A stretch of 64,000 nucleotides of DNA from Planomicrobium okeanokoites (GTDB lineage Bacteria; Bacillota; Bacilli; Bacillales_A; Planococcaceae), in contig NZ_QQRS01000001.1 of the NCBI RefSeq assembly GCF_003428875.1, positions 248,001 through 312,000 on the forward strand, in the 5' to 3' direction. A program made the translations under genes and the position numbers. Every line of letters begins with the position of its first letter. Positions within the stretch are counted from its first letter, which is position 1. The notes under the pieces are model-generated. The model made no database searches and was not told the DNA's origin. It saw only the letters and a list, made by a program, of their open reading frames with translations. Of the stretch, positions 47,999 through 57,225 are shown one piece after another.

Positions 47999-49094
47999 TG
48001 GCCAGCAAATCATCGAAGAATTCGAAAAATGGTCTCCGAAATATTTGGCAATGGAAGGGGATCCAATCGGCCTCCACGTCGGTACGTTGAATAAAAAAGT
48101 TGAGCGTGTCCTGGTGACACTTGATGTCGATGAAGCGGTAGTGGATGAAGCGATCAGCAAAAAAGCTGAACTGATTATAGCGCACCATCCCCCGATATTC
48201 CGTCCATTGAAAAATCTTCAGACAGATTTCCCTCAAGGCAGGCTGATGGAGAAACTTATCAAGCATGACATTGCCGTTTATGCTGCCCACACCAATCTGG
48301 ACGTCGCTGATGGCGGAGTCAATGATCTCCTGGCGCAGGCGCTGGGACTAGAGAATACTGATATCCTCGTCCAGACTTATGAAGCCGAGCTGGTTAAAAT
48401 CGCTGTTTTTGTGCCAGAAAGCCATGAAGATCAATTGCGGGATGCGCTGGGCAAGGCTGGCGCAGGGGCAATTGGCGATTACGAGTATTGCAGTTATACG
48501 CTGTCTGGCACAGGACGTTTCCGGCCGACTGCAGATGCTGATCCATATATCGGGGAATCAGGTAAAATGGAAGTGACTGAGGAGTCGAAAATTGAAGTGG
48601 TGGTACGTAAAGCGGATAAAGACCGTGTTATCCGGGCAATGATCGCCGCACATCCTTATGAAGAAGTTGCTTATGATGTCTTCACCCTTGAAAATAAAGA
48701 GCTGCCAATGGGCCTGGGAAGAGTGGGCACCTTATCGGAAGAAATGACTCTCCGCAATTTTGCTGAACTTGTGAAAGAGAAACTCGATGTCCCGTTTGCA
48801 AGAATGGTTGGCAATGGGGAGGACAAAGTGAAGAAAGTGGCGGTCCTTGGAGGCGATGGCAATAAATACATTTCGCAGGCCAAGCGTTCCGGAGCTGACG
48901 TCTATGTTACCGGTGATATGTATTTCCATACGGCACAGGATGCACAAGCCATCGGGTTGAACATCATCGATCCCGGCCATCATGTTGAGAAGGTGATGAT
49001 CAGGGGAGTAGCCGAATATATGGCTAAGCACACAAAGTTGCAATGTGAATTTATAGCGTCCGAAGTGGATACGGAACCGTTTAAAATCATATGA
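47982..49094 (+). CDS. yqfO: Nif3-like dinuclear metal protein YqfO
   Basis: A 370-residue NIF3 family protein with the metal ligands in IIAHHPPIFRPL near 65 and AAHTNLDVADGG near 103, an inserted PII-like middle domain (about 130-230) as in other Bacillales members, and C-terminal ITGDMYFHTAQDA-type segment (VTGDMYFHTAQ) and IDPGHHVEK. Biochemical role is unclear; it is sometimes described as GTP cyclohydrolase I type 2, which is doubtful. ATG 47982 follows GAAGAGGTGCTGC in the trmK end. Confidence 0.93.
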   Translation: MVKIPNGQQIIEEFEKWSPKYLAMEGDPIGLHVGTLNKKVERVLVTLDVDEAVVDEAISKKAELIIAHHPPIFRPLKNLQTDFPQGRLMEKLIKHDIAVYAAHTNLDVADGGVNDLLAQALGLENTDILVQTYEAELVKIAVFVPESHEDQLRDALGKAGAGAIGDYEYCSYTLSGTGRFRPTADADPYIGESGKMEVTEESKIEVVVRKADKDRVIRAMIAAHPYEEVAYDVFTLENKELPMGLGRVGTLSEEMTLRNFAELVKEKLDVPFARMVGNGEDKVKKVAVLGGDGNKYISQAKRSGADVYVTGDMYFHTAQDAQAIGLNIIDPGHHVEKVMIRGVAEYMAKHTKLQCEFIASEVDTEPFKII

Positions 49095-49095
49095 T

Positions 49096-49137
49096 AAAAA
49101 GCGCCATTTCTGCATATTGCAGAAATGGCGCTTTTGC
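49096..49137. terminator. Perfect bidirectional terminator between yqfO and ispH
   Basis: An 18-bp perfect stem (49097-49114 with 49118-49135) and a three-base loop; A and T runs at the ends serve both convergent genes. Confidence 0.95.
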
Positions 49138-49160
49138 TATAAGGATACCGCTTTTCTTAA

Positions 49161-50141
49161 TTATTCACCAACCGGATAAGGCTCAATGCGATCGGACGGT
49201 TTCGGGTGTTTGATCTTCGGCAGGATTTTATTCAATGGTACTGACCGCGTTAATTCATGGGTTGAAGGATCGGCAGGGTCGAATTTATCCAGGAAGTTCA
49301 TGACTTCTTTTACGATCGGAGTCGGAGTTGACGCTCCAGCTGTCACACCAACAGTTTCAACACCTTCGAGCCATTCAAGTTTCAGCTCGGACAAATCGGA
49401 AATACGGTAAGCAGGTGTACCTGCGATGTCCTGTGATACTTGAGCCAAGCGATTCGAGTTATTGCTCATCGGGTCGCCGATTACGATCAGCAGATCAGCT
49501 TCTCCAGCCTGTTCGGCAACAGCTTCCTGACGAACCTGGGTGGCAAGGCAAATTTCCTTATGCACTTCAGAATGCGGGAATTTTTCAGATAGCCTCTCCA
49601 TCATGGCTACAACATCCCATTGGCTCATTGTTGTTTGGTTGGTGATGATGATTTTGTCTGCTGTCAATTCCAGGTTGTTCACATCATCGACGTTTTCGAC
49701 CAGGTGGACTAAATCAGGAGCGACGCCGATTGCGCCTTCCGGTTCAGGATGTCCGCTCTTGCCGATGTATACAATATGATAGCCTTCTGCTGTTTTTTCG
49801 CGGATCAGGTCATGTGTAACTGTAACATCCGGGCAGGTAGCATCGATCGATACAAGTCCTTTGCGGCGCGCCAGTTCACGAACTTGTGGAGATACACCGT
49901 GTGCTGTGAAAATGACGGTTCCGGACTCCACTTTTTCAAGGATCTCCAGACGGTTAGGGCCGTCAAGCGTGATGATGCCATCCTGTTCGAATGCATCGGT
50001 TACATGTTTATTATGGACGATCATTCCTAATATATAGATGGGACGCGGCAAAGTTTCGTCCATTGCGGCATTTTTCGCTATGACCATGGCATCCACCACT
50101 CCGTAGCAATATCCTCTAGGCGATATTTTCATTACTTTCAT
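49161..50141 (-). CDS. ispH: 4-hydroxy-3-methylbut-2-enyl diphosphate reductase
   Basis: A 326-residue [4Fe-4S] enzyme (YqfP/LytB): cluster Cys in [11 protein letters not shown] near 12, IDATCPDVT near 100 and HKEICLATQ near 196, with HGVSP and the late [14 protein letters not shown]. It makes IPP and DMAPP, the last step of the MEP pathway. The start ATG at 50141 follows GAAAGGAGCGGTACCAG. ispG, the preceding pathway step, is also in the window at 55.3 kb. Confidence 0.95.
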   Translation of the reverse strand: MKVMKISPRGYCYGVVDAMVIAKNAAMDETLPRPIYILGMIVHNKHVTDAFEQDGIITLDGPNRLEILEKVESGTVIFTAHGVSPQVRELARRKGLVSIDATCPDVTVTHDLIREKTAEGYHIVYIGKSGHPEPEGAIGVAPDLVHLVENVDDVNNLELTADKIIITNQTTMSQWDVVAMMERLSEKFPHSEVHKEICLATQVRQEAVAEQAGEADLLIVIGDPMSNNSNRLAQVSQDIAGTPAYRISDLSELKLEWLEGVETVGVTAGASTPTPIVKEVMNFLDKFDPADPSTHELTRSVPLNKILPKIKHPKPSDRIEPYPVGE

Positions 50142-50232
50142 CTGGTACCGCTCCTTTCAACAATCAATACTTTCATTATAACGGAGACGGCACAGCTTTA
50201 CAAAAGTTGCATCGCTTAAAATAGCTCATTTA

Positions 50233-50241
50233 TGCTATAAT
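50233..50241 (+). promoter_or_regulatory. Extended -10 promoter of cshB
   Basis: TGCTATAAT is an extended -10 box 30 bases before cshB; a -35 at normal spacing is not clear. Confidence 0.5.
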
Positions 50242-50271
50242 ATACGGAGCGTAAGGAGGGAATTAAATCCC

Positions 50272-51567
50272 ATGACAAAATTCAACGAATACCAATTGAA
50301 ACCATTCCTGTTAGAGGCAGTGGAAAAACTCGGTTTTACAGAACCGACAGCAATTCAGCAGCAAATTATGCCGCATATATTGAAAGGCAACAGTGCAATC
50401 GGCCAATCCCATACAGGGACAGGCAAGACGCACAGTTTCATCATTCCGATCGTCGAACGCATTGATGTGGAGCGGCAGGAAGTGCAGGCAGTCATCGCTG
50501 CGCCGACGCGGGAGCTTGGTACACAAATCTACAATGAAATCCTGCGTCTTACAGAAGGCTCAGGCATCGAAGTGAAATCATTTATCGGCGGAACTGATAA
50601 ACAGCGTTCCATCAATAAACTGAAGACACAGCCGCATATCGTCATCGGTACGCCGGGAAGATTGAAGGATATGGTCAATGAACGCGCGTTATTCGTTCAT
50701 ACTGCAAAAATTCTTGTGGTAGATGAAGCGGATTTGGCGTTTGATATGGGCTTTATCGAAGAAATCGACCAGGTGGCAGGAAAAATGCAGGAAGACCTGG
50801 AGATGTATGTCTTTTCCGCCACAATTCCTGAAAAACTGAAGCCGTTCCTGAAAAAATATATGGAATCTCCGATACATGTAAACCTTGGAGACAAGCGTCC
50901 TACAGCGGAAGGGCTTGATTTTTACCTTGTCCCTGTCCGCAGCAAAAAGAAAATGGAACGCCTGAAAGAAGTGATGGAAGTCATCAATCCATACCTGGCG
51001 ATCATTTTCGTGAACACGCGCACCAATGCGGATTATGTGGCAGACCAATTAGCGAAAGACGGCATCAAAGTCGGCCGTGTACACGGTGACCTTGCTCCTC
51101 GTGAACGTGTAAAAATGATGAGGCAGATCCGCGATCTAGAGTATCAATACATCGTTGCCACAGATTTAGCGGCACGGGGCATCGATATCCAAGGTGTCAG
51201 CCATGTCATCAACTATGAATTGCCTGAAGACCTCGAATTCTTCATTCACCGTGTCGGCCGTACTGCCCGCGCAGGAATGAAAGGCTTGGCAATCACATTA
51301 TTCAAACCTGAAGAAGATGACGCAATTGTACGCGTTGAAAAAATGGGCATTCCATTCCAGCAGAAAGACATCGTTAAAGGCGAGTTTGTGGACCTGAAAG
51401 AGCGCCACAGCAGAAAAACGCGTGTCCGGACAACAAACGAAGCGGATGCAAAAGCTAAAACGATGGTCCACAAACCGAAATCGGTCAAACCGATGTACAA
51501 GAAAAAGATGAAGTGGAAAATGGACGAAATCAAAAAAGCGGAACGAAGAAAAAACCGCAAGAAATAA
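50272..51567 (+). CDS. cshB: DEAD-box RNA helicase CshB
   Basis: A 431-residue helicase: Q motif FTEPTAIQQQ near 23, motif I SHTGTGKT near 46, motif Ia APTREL, motif II DEAD (VVDEADLAF near 152), motif III SAT, motif VI HRVGRTARAG, and a basic Lys/Arg-rich tail. CshB is a cold-shock associated helicase in Bacillus that acts in RNA turnover and ribosome assembly. ATG 50272 follows GTAAGGAGGGAATTAAATCCC. Divergent from ispH; nfo follows by 12 bases. Confidence 0.93.
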   Translation: MTKFNEYQLKPFLLEAVEKLGFTEPTAIQQQIMPHILKGNSAIGQSHTGTGKTHSFIIPIVERIDVERQEVQAVIAAPTRELGTQIYNEILRLTEGSGIEVKSFIGGTDKQRSINKLKTQPHIVIGTPGRLKDMVNERALFVHTAKILVVDEADLAFDMGFIEEIDQVAGKMQEDLEMYVFSATIPEKLKPFLKKYMESPIHVNLGDKRPTAEGLDFYLVPVRSKKKMERLKEVMEVINPYLAIIFVNTRTNADYVADQLAKDGIKVGRVHGDLAPRERVKMMRQIRDLEYQYIVATDLAARGIDIQGVSHVINYELPEDLEFFIHRVGRTARAGMKGLAITLFKPEEDDAIVRVEKMGIPFQQKDIVKGEFVDLKERHSRKTRVRTTNEADAKAKTMVHKPKSVKPMYKKKMKWKMDEIKKAERRKNRKK

Positions 51568-51579
51568 GGAGTCGAATCT

Positions 51580-52473
51580 ATGTTACTCGGATCTCATGTA
51601 TCGATGAGCGGCAAGAAAATGCTGCTTGCAGCAAGTGAAGAAGCAGCTTCCTACGGAGCGTCAACTTTCATGATCTATACCGGAGCACCACAGAATTCAC
51701 GGCGCAAACCGATTGAAGAACTGAATATAGAAGCGGGCAAAGCACACATGGAAGTAAACGGCTTATCCAATATTGTCGTGCATGCACCTTATATCATCAA
51801 TATTGCCAATACCCAAAAGCCGGAAACTTTCGCTCACGGCGTTGAATTTCTGCAAAAAGAAATTGAACGGACTGCGGCTCTTGGTGCAAAACAGATTGTT
51901 CTTCACCCGGGAGCACATGTTGGTGCAGGAACGGAAGCAGGGATTGCGAAAATTATCGAAGGCCTGAACGAAGTGCTGAGCCAGGATTATCCAGTGAACA
52001 TTGCCCTGGAAACAATGGCGGGCAAAGGGACGGAATGCGGACGCAATTTCGAAGAAATCGCAGCAATCATCAATGGTGTCACTAATAATGAACGTCTTTC
52101 AGTCTGCTTTGATACGTGCCACACGCATGACGCCGGGTATAATATCAGAGAAGATTTTAACGGCGTCCTTGAACAGTTCGACCGCACTGTCGGAATTAAA
52201 CGACTGCAAGTGCTTCATATCAATGACAGCAAAAACGTAAGAGGGGCAGCCAAAGACCGCCACGAAAATATCGGCTTTGGAGAAATCGGATTCGAAGCCC
52301 TGAACGGCATCGTTCACCACCGTGATTTGAAGGATATTCCTAAAATCCTGGAAACGCCGTATGTCGGTGCTGATGCCAAGAATAAAAAAGCGCCATATGC
52401 ATTTGAAATCGAAATGTTCAAAGCGGGTGTATTTTCACCAGGCGTAATAGAAGAAATGAAAGCTCCTCTTTAA
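51580..52473 (+). CDS. nfo: Endonuclease IV (apurinic/apyrimidinic)
   Basis: A 297-residue zinc TIM-barrel AP endonuclease: [14 protein letters not shown] at the start, [12 protein letters not shown] near 107, [12 protein letters not shown] near 146, [13 protein letters not shown] near 175 and [13 protein letters not shown] near 226. It cuts 5' to abasic sites. ATG 51580 follows AAATAAGGAGTCGAATCT. Co-transcribed with cshB and ended by a terminator. Confidence 0.95.
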   Translation: MLLGSHVSMSGKKMLLAASEEAASYGASTFMIYTGAPQNSRRKPIEELNIEAGKAHMEVNGLSNIVVHAPYIINIANTQKPETFAHGVEFLQKEIERTAALGAKQIVLHPGAHVGAGTEAGIAKIIEGLNEVLSQDYPVNIALETMAGKGTECGRNFEEIAAIINGVTNNERLSVCFDTCHTHDAGYNIREDFNGVLEQFDRTVGIKRLQVLHINDSKNVRGAAKDRHENIGFGEIGFEALNGIVHHRDLKDIPKILETPYVGADAKNKKAPYAFEIEMFKAGVFSPGVIEEMKAPL

Positions 52474-52487
52474 TAGAGGGGTTTTTT
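52463..52487 (+). terminator. Terminator after nfo
   Basis: CTCCTCT (52463-52469) pairs with AGAGGGG (52475-52481), then six T residues; overlaps the end of nfo. Confidence 0.82.
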
Positions 52488-52504
52488 CTTTTAAGCTGTT
52501 TAGG

Positions 52505-52533
52505 TTTACATTGTTCTAATTGTGTCTTATACT
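52505..52533 (+). promoter_or_regulatory. Promoter of the znu operon
   Basis: TTTACA (52505-52510), 17-base spacer, TATACT (52528-52533), just upstream of the Zur-like site. Confidence 0.75.
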
Positions 52534-52543
52534 TTTAAAATGT

Positions 52544-52564
52544 AAATCGTAATCATTCTTAATT
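52544..52564 (+). promoter_or_regulatory. Zur box
   Basis: AAATCGTAATCATTCTTAATT compared with the Bacillus Zur consensus AAATCGTAATNATTACGATTT: the left half is perfect and the right half is partly degenerate. It lies where the transcript begins, ahead of znuC-znuB-zur. Confidence 0.8.
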
Positions 52565-52581
52565 AGAAAAGAGGCGGCATT

Positions 52582-53346
52582 ATGGAAGCGCCATTGATTG
52601 AAATCAAAGACATCAGCTTCGAATATGAAGAAACGAAAGCGCTTGAGAACATCTCGATGAAAGTTGAGAAAGGGGATTTTCTAGCAATCCTTGGTCCTAA
52701 CGGGTCAGGTAAATCCACTTTGCTGAAAATCATGCTCGGGCTGATAAAACCGACAAAAGGATCCATCAAATTGTTCGGGGTAGACTCTAAAAACTTCAAA
52801 CATCGAGAATGGATCGGTTATGTTTCGCAAAAATCCAATTCATTCAATTCCGGATTTCCGGCTACTGTGGAAGAAGTGGTGGCAGGAGGTCTTGCTAAAA
52901 AAGCCGGTCTATTCCGGCGTCTGCCGAAAACGGTTGACGAAGATGTACTGGATGCATTGAAATCGGTTGGGATGGAGGCATTTCTCCACCGCAGCATCAG
53001 CGAACTGTCAGGTGGCCAGCAACAGCGTGTATTTATCGCCCGCGCTTTGGTGGCAAAACCTAAAATGCTCATTCTGGATGAGCCGACTGTCGGCATTGAC
53101 CACCAGAACGTCCAGGCATTTTACGATATGCTGGCTGCACTGAACCGGGAGAAAGAAATTACGCTGGTTATGGTGACGCACGATGTAGATACGGTGACTG
53201 ACCGGATCTCCCATGTTGCCTGTCTGAATCAGACTATCCATTTCCACGGGTTCAAAGAACAATTCCAAACTTTAAGTGATGAGGAACGGGCTTCCTGGTA
53301 TGGACATTCTGTCCGCAAGATCCATCATGTGGGAGGCGCACATTGA
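52582..53346 (+). CDS. znuC: Zinc ABC transporter ATP-binding protein
   Basis: A 254-residue ABC ATPase: Walker A ILGPNGSGKSTLLK near 35, Q-loop YVSQKSNSF, signature ISELSGGQQQRVFIARAL near 140, Walker B MLILDEPTVG, and an H-loop TLVMVTHD. The Zur box, ZnuB-type permease and zur in the same operon point to zinc (B. subtilis YcdI/ZnuC). ATG 52582 follows AAAAGAGGCGGCATT. The zinc-binding lipoprotein gene (znuA) is not next to it, unlike B. subtilis. Confidence 0.93.
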   Translation: MEAPLIEIKDISFEYEETKALENISMKVEKGDFLAILGPNGSGKSTLLKIMLGLIKPTKGSIKLFGVDSKNFKHREWIGYVSQKSNSFNSGFPATVEEVVAGGLAKKAGLFRRLPKTVDEDVLDALKSVGMEAFLHRSISELSGGQQQRVFIARALVAKPKMLILDEPTVGIDHQNVQAFYDMLAALNREKEITLVMVTHDVDTVTDRISHVACLNQTIHFHGFKEQFQTLSDEERASWYGHSVRKIHHVGGAH

Positions 53347-54203
53347 CCATGATTGATGCAATTTTTACTTATGAATTTTTACAGAATGCTTTTGGCGCCG
53401 GTTTGATCATCGGGGTCATTGCACCGCTGCTGGGAGTCTTCATCGTCGTGCGCCGGCTGTCATTGATCGCGGATGCCTTAAGCCACGTTACATTGGCTGG
53501 AATTGCCGGCAGCCTTTATTTAAGTCAGAGTGTCGTTGTTTTCTCGGCATTGAATCCGCTCTTTCTCGGGATTGCCGCTTCCGTCGGCGGTTCCGTTTTA
53601 ATTGAACGTCTGCGGACACTCTACAAGCATTATGAGGAATTGGCCATTCCCATCATTCTTTCGGCAGGAATCGGTTTCGGTGCAATTTTCATCTCCTTGG
53701 CACAAGGATTTTCAAATGACCTTTTCGGTTACCTGTTCGGATCGGTTTCGGCTGTCAGCAGGGAAGACCTGCTGATTGTCGTCGCCATTGCAATAGTGGT
53801 TCTTGCGTTTATCGTGATATTTTTCAAGGAACTGTTCGTTTTGTCGTTTGACGATGAATACGCCAAGGCTTCCGGGTTGCCGGCAAAGTGGATCCATTTC
53901 ATGTTCATGATTGTCACAGCGCTAGTTATTGCGGGTTCGATGCGTATTGTGGGAATCCTTTTGGTGTCATCGCTCATGACAATTCCAGTGGCTGCGGCCA
54001 TGCGTGTTTCAAAGAGCTTTAAGCAAACGATTACCCTGTCCATTATCTTCGGGGAGGCATCGGTCATTGCCGGCCTGATATCAGCGTTCTATTTTGATCT
54101 TGCGCCAGGCGGCACAATTGTCGTTACATCGATTTTATTATTATTGCTTGTCTTGATCTATAAAAAAATTGCTGTAAGTGTAAAGAGAGGGGCGATCGCA
54201 TGA
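53343..54203 (+). CDS. znuB: Zinc ABC transporter permease
   Basis: A 286-residue membrane protein of the ABC-3 family with about eight helices, GLIIGVIAPLLGVFIVVRRL near 20-40 and ALSHVTLAGIAGSLYL near 46. It forms the membrane channel with ZnuC. TTG 53343 overlaps the znuC stop in TTGA and lies seven bases after GGGAGG; ATG 53349 is less well spaced. The zur start overlaps its stop in ATGA. Confidence 0.92.
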   Translation: MTMIDAIFTYEFLQNAFGAGLIIGVIAPLLGVFIVVRRLSLIADALSHVTLAGIAGSLYLSQSVVVFSALNPLFLGIAASVGGSVLIERLRTLYKHYEELAIPIILSAGIGFGAIFISLAQGFSNDLFGYLFGSVSAVSREDLLIVVAIAIVVLAFIVIFFKELFVLSFDDEYAKASGLPAKWIHFMFMIVTALVIAGSMRIVGILLVSSLMTIPVAAAMRVSKSFKQTITLSIIFGEASVIAGLISAFYFDLAPGGTIVVTSILLLLLVLIYKKIAVSVKRGAIA

Positions 54204-54610
54204 ATCTTGTAAAAGCGTGGGATATTCTGAAGGAAAATGGTTACAAGGAAACTTCAAAGCGCAACCAGATTTTGGAGTTGTTCGTCAATGACGACCGCTA
54301 CCTGACTGCCAGAGACCTTCTGGATGTCATGCAAAAGGATTATCCGAGCATGAGCTATGATACGGTCTACCGTAATCTGGCGACTTTCGTCAGTCTTGGC
54401 ATATTGGAAGAGACGGAACTGTCAGGGGAGCGGCATTTCCGCATGCACTGTGAAAGTGATTCCCATCATCATCATTTCATTTGCATGGACTGCGGCAAAA
54501 TCAAAGAGATACCGGTTTGTCCGATGGATATGCTCGGTGCGGCATTGCCAGCCTACGAAATCGATAACCATAAATTCGAAATCTATGGGAAATGCCCTGC
54601 TTGTAAATAA
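54200..54610 (+). CDS. zur: Zinc-responsive repressor Zur (Fur family)
   Basis: A 136-residue Fur-family regulator: winged helix with SYDTVYRNLATFVSLGI near 52-68, the His cluster SHHHHF near 89-93, and structural zinc Cys pairs Cys95/Cys98 and Cys132/Cys135. Placement behind znuCB and a Zur box upstream identify it as Zur rather than Fur or PerR, and predict autorepression. It overlaps znuB by four bases. Confidence 0.9.
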   Translation: MNLVKAWDILKENGYKETSKRNQILELFVNDDRYLTARDLLDVMQKDYPSMSYDTVYRNLATFVSLGILEETELSGERHFRMHCESDSHHHHFICMDCGKIKEIPVCPMDMLGAALPAYEIDNHKFEIYGKCPACK

Positions 54611-54619
54611 TGATAAATA

Positions 54620-54659
54620 GAAAAAGCCGATTGCTCAGAGAAGCAATCGGCTTTTTTCT
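54620..54659. terminator. Bidirectional terminator between zur and yqfW
   Basis: AAAAGCCGATTGCT pairs with AGCAATCGGCTTTT (54622-54655) with flanking A and T runs. Confidence 0.93.
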
Positions 54660-55254
54660 ATTTATTTTGAGTTGTTAATGCGCTTTGGATGCCAAATTCG
54701 TTATCCACCCATTGTTCCGCTTCGAGCCAGTTATAAACGCGAATAACCTTGTCAGGAATCGGATCCTGGTTATAAGGGGTGTTGAACAGGATAACAGGAA
54801 TATCAAGTTCTTCACTGATTTCAACAGCATTGTCATGTTTGTCCTCGAAAAAGAGGTCTACATTATGGCGTTTCGCTGCTGCAATCTTTTTGTGGGTGCC
54901 GATCAATTCTATGTGATCATAGGCGATGGCATGTTTTTTGAACCACTCGAACGTAATGTCCATTACATTCTCACCACGAGCAGAAATATAGAATAATTCA
55001 TACTGCTCTTTCCACTGGTTCAGAATATTTTTAGCGTTTTCCGACACCGGGGAAGAAGCGTATATGGTTGACTCCGCTTCCCGGAACCAGGAATAGAATT
55101 CTCCAGGCTCCAAATGGGGAAGGGCGGATGTAAGGTCATACTCTTTTATATCATCCAAGGTCAACTCACTGTTGAATTGCTTGTTAATATGAGGGATCAG
55201 CGAAGTCGGTGAAGTCACTGTCCCATCTATATCGATTCCAAAACGGTATCTCAT
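54658..55254 (-). CDS. yqfW: 5'-nucleotidase-like HAD hydrolase YqfW
   Basis: A 198-residue HAD protein starting MRYRFGIDIDGTVTSP (motif I Asp residues 8 and 10), motif II SARGE near 92, Lys in GTHKKIAAAKRH, and motif IV LFFEDKHDNAVE. It resembles the UPF0655/5'(3')-deoxyribonucleotidase-type family NagD-like YqfW of Bacillus; the substrate is not known. Its start is 12 bases downstream of the ispG stop, so it is likely co-transcribed with ispG. Confidence 0.87.
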   Translation of the reverse strand: MRYRFGIDIDGTVTSPTSLIPHINKQFNSELTLDDIKEYDLTSALPHLEPGEFYSWFREAESTIYASSPVSENAKNILNQWKEQYELFYISARGENVMDITFEWFKKHAIAYDHIELIGTHKKIAAAKRHNVDLFFEDKHDNAVEISEELDIPVILFNTPYNQDPIPDKVIRVYNWLEAEQWVDNEFGIQSALTTQNK

Positions 55255-55266
55255 TGCATCACTACC

Positions 55267-56388
55267 TTAAACTTGTTGTTTTTCTGCTTCCGCTTTTTCT
55301 GCGGCTTGCTTTTCAAAATATTCCTGTGCAAGCTTGTCGATTTCAATCTTCAGTTCTTCCACCATAGTCTCTTCCGGTACTTTGCGGACAGTTTTGCCGT
55401 GCATGAACAGTAATCCTTCACCGCGTGCGCCGGCAATTCCGATATCCGCTTCGCGAGCTTCTCCTGGTCCATTGACAGCACAGCCAAGAACTGCCACTTT
55501 AAGCGGAGCTTTAATATGGGAGATGTATTCCTCGACTTCATTGGCGATCGAGATCAAATCGATTTCGATGCGGCCGCATGTCGGACATGAAATCAATGTT
55601 GCAGCATTTGAAGAAAGGCCGAATACTTTAAGCATTTCGCGGGCTACTTTGACTTCTTCAACAGGATCAGCACTCAATGAAACACGAAGCGTGTTGCCGA
55701 TGCCTTTGGCAAGCAATGCCCCAAGGCCTGCAGCCGACTTCACAGTACCAGAGAAGAGGGTGCCGGATTCAGTGATGCCCAAGTGGAGCGGGTAATCGAA
55801 CGCCTGCGAAGCTTTTTCATATGCTTCAATAGCAAGGCTCACATCTGATGCTTTTAGTGACACGATGATGTCATGGAAATCAAGGTCTTCAAGGATTTTG
55901 ATGTGGTGAAGCGCGCTTTCAACCATTCCGTCAGCAGTCGGATAACCGTATTTCTCAAGAATTTTTCTTTCCAGAGAACCTGCGTTGACTCCGATGCGGA
56001 TCGGAATGCCTTTCGCTTTAGCCGCATTCACAACTGCTTCGACTTTTTCGCGTCGGCCGATATTGCCTGGGTTGATCCGGATTTTATCAGCGCCTTGCTC
56101 AATGGCGATCAGCGCTAATTTATAGTCAAAATGGATGTCGACAACCAGAGGAATGTTAATGCGCTTTTTGATTTCGCCTATAGCGTAGGCTGCACGTTCG
56201 TCTGGACATGCTACCCGGACCACCTGGCAGCCTGCTTCCTCGAGGCGCAGAATCTCAGCGACTGTCGCTTCCACGTCATGTGTTTTTGTTGTAGCCATAC
56301 TTTGGATGAAAAGTTCGTTGCTGCCGCCGATTGTGATGTCTCCAACTTTAACGGGGCGTGTTTTTGAACGGTGAATGATCTCACTCAT
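55267..56388 (-). CDS. ispG: (E)-4-hydroxy-3-methylbut-2-enyl-diphosphate synthase
   Basis: A 373-residue [4Fe-4S] enzyme (YqfY): TIM barrel with [19 protein letters not shown] near 20 and the C-terminal cluster Cys residues in [13 protein letters not shown] near 268 and [14 protein letters not shown] near 302. It makes HMBPP, the substrate of IspH. ATG at 56388 is taken as start; a TTG just before it (56391) is also possible, both behind AAAGGAGAGATAAT. The tail is Glu/Ala/Lys-rich. Confidence 0.95.
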   Translation of the reverse strand: MSEIIHRSKTRPVKVGDITIGGSNELFIQSMATTKTHDVEATVAEILRLEEAGCQVVRVACPDERAAYAIGEIKKRINIPLVVDIHFDYKLALIAIEQGADKIRINPGNIGRREKVEAVVNAAKAKGIPIRIGVNAGSLERKILEKYGYPTADGMVESALHHIKILEDLDFHDIIVSLKASDVSLAIEAYEKASQAFDYPLHLGITESGTLFSGTVKSAAGLGALLAKGIGNTLRVSLSADPVEEVKVAREMLKVFGLSSNAATLISCPTCGRIEIDLISIANEVEEYISHIKAPLKVAVLGCAVNGPGEAREADIGIAGARGEGLLFMHGKTVRKVPEETMVEELKIEIDKLAQEYFEKQAAEKAEAEKQQV

Positions 56389-56547
56389 CAATTATCTCTC
56401 CTTTTGGGATGCTCCGGCTAAGGCGCCGATCCCGGATTTCTTCTGCCGGATTGATGGAGGAAGCTATTTCCTCTCCGGTTCTAAGGGATGCCTATTGCTA
56501 TTTTAGCAGTCACAGCTCGAAAAATACAAGAAAGAGCTTTACTGGCT

Positions 56548-57063
56548 TTATTTGCGCTGTGGAGGCATTTTGGGGTAATACTTCACTGCCATGTACAGGT
56601 AAACTAAAGTAAGCAGGGAAATCAGCAGCGGAAGCCATGCATTGTCGGTGAAAAAACCGATGCCAAAAGACAATATTGTCGGAATTGTGACGCTGAGTGC
56701 GGCTGTCCGCCACAGATGCCTATATTCTCCACGGCGCTTGCGGGCTTTGAGTATAACCATACCGATCCACGCGAATAAACTGATCTTTATGAAATGGTAT
56801 AGGGTTGTGGAAACAAATAAAAGAATAAATGCCAAAGGGTAAAGCAGCCATTCAATTTCTTCTATATAAACTAGCAAGCCTTCCAAATCTCCAGAAACAT
56901 TATTAAGGCCAGTGATAAATTCGATGAAAGCTGCAATTGTCAGCACCAGGATAAACAGAAATATAAAACGCATAATTTTGCCTATCGGCATTATCCTGAC
57001 GGCCGCCTGCTTTTTAGGTTCCATCAAACTGGCCTTCAGCAATTGATATATGTTCAAATTCAT
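56548..57063 (-). CDS. yqgB: DUF1189 family membrane protein (YqgB-like)
   Basis: A 171-residue membrane protein with hydrophobic segments at about 30-50, 68-95, 118-135 and 140-158; it begins MNLNIYQLLKASLMEPKKQA. Position between ispG and the yqgC/sodA genes, and pattern, fit B. subtilis YqgB, but sequence resemblance was judged by eye only. Function unknown. ATG at 57063 follows GAAAGGAAGATGA on the minus strand. A 156-base gap to ispG shows nothing clear. Confidence 0.7.
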   Translation of the reverse strand: MNLNIYQLLKASLMEPKKQAAVRIMPIGKIMRFIFLFILVLTIAAFIEFITGLNNVSGDLEGLLVYIEEIEWLLYPLAFILLFVSTTLYHFIKISLFAWIGMVILKARKRRGEYRHLWRTAALSVTIPTILSFGIGFFTDNAWLPLLISLLTLVYLYMAVKYYPKMPPQRK

Positions 57064-57153
57064 CTTCCTTTCTCACTTTAATCCTATCCTACCATGATAT
57101 TTATCAGAAAAAATTTTGCTTTGTTACGGGAATGTAAATTTTTATTAAAGGTA

Positions 57154-57183
57154 TTTACAATTCGCTATAGAACTATTCATAAT
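57154..57183 (+). promoter_or_regulatory. Promoter of the Na/Pi cotransporter gene
   Basis: TTTACA (57154-57159), 18-base spacer, CATAAT (57178-57183). Confidence 0.5.
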
Positions 57184-57225
57184 AGACAAGGTGTCAATAC
57201 GCTAATCTAGGAGTGATTGTTAATC

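Noticed and set aside
56409..56612. Small ORF between ispG and the yqgB-like gene
   Set aside because: It has no ribosome site, and it runs antisense into the end of the yqgB-like gene.
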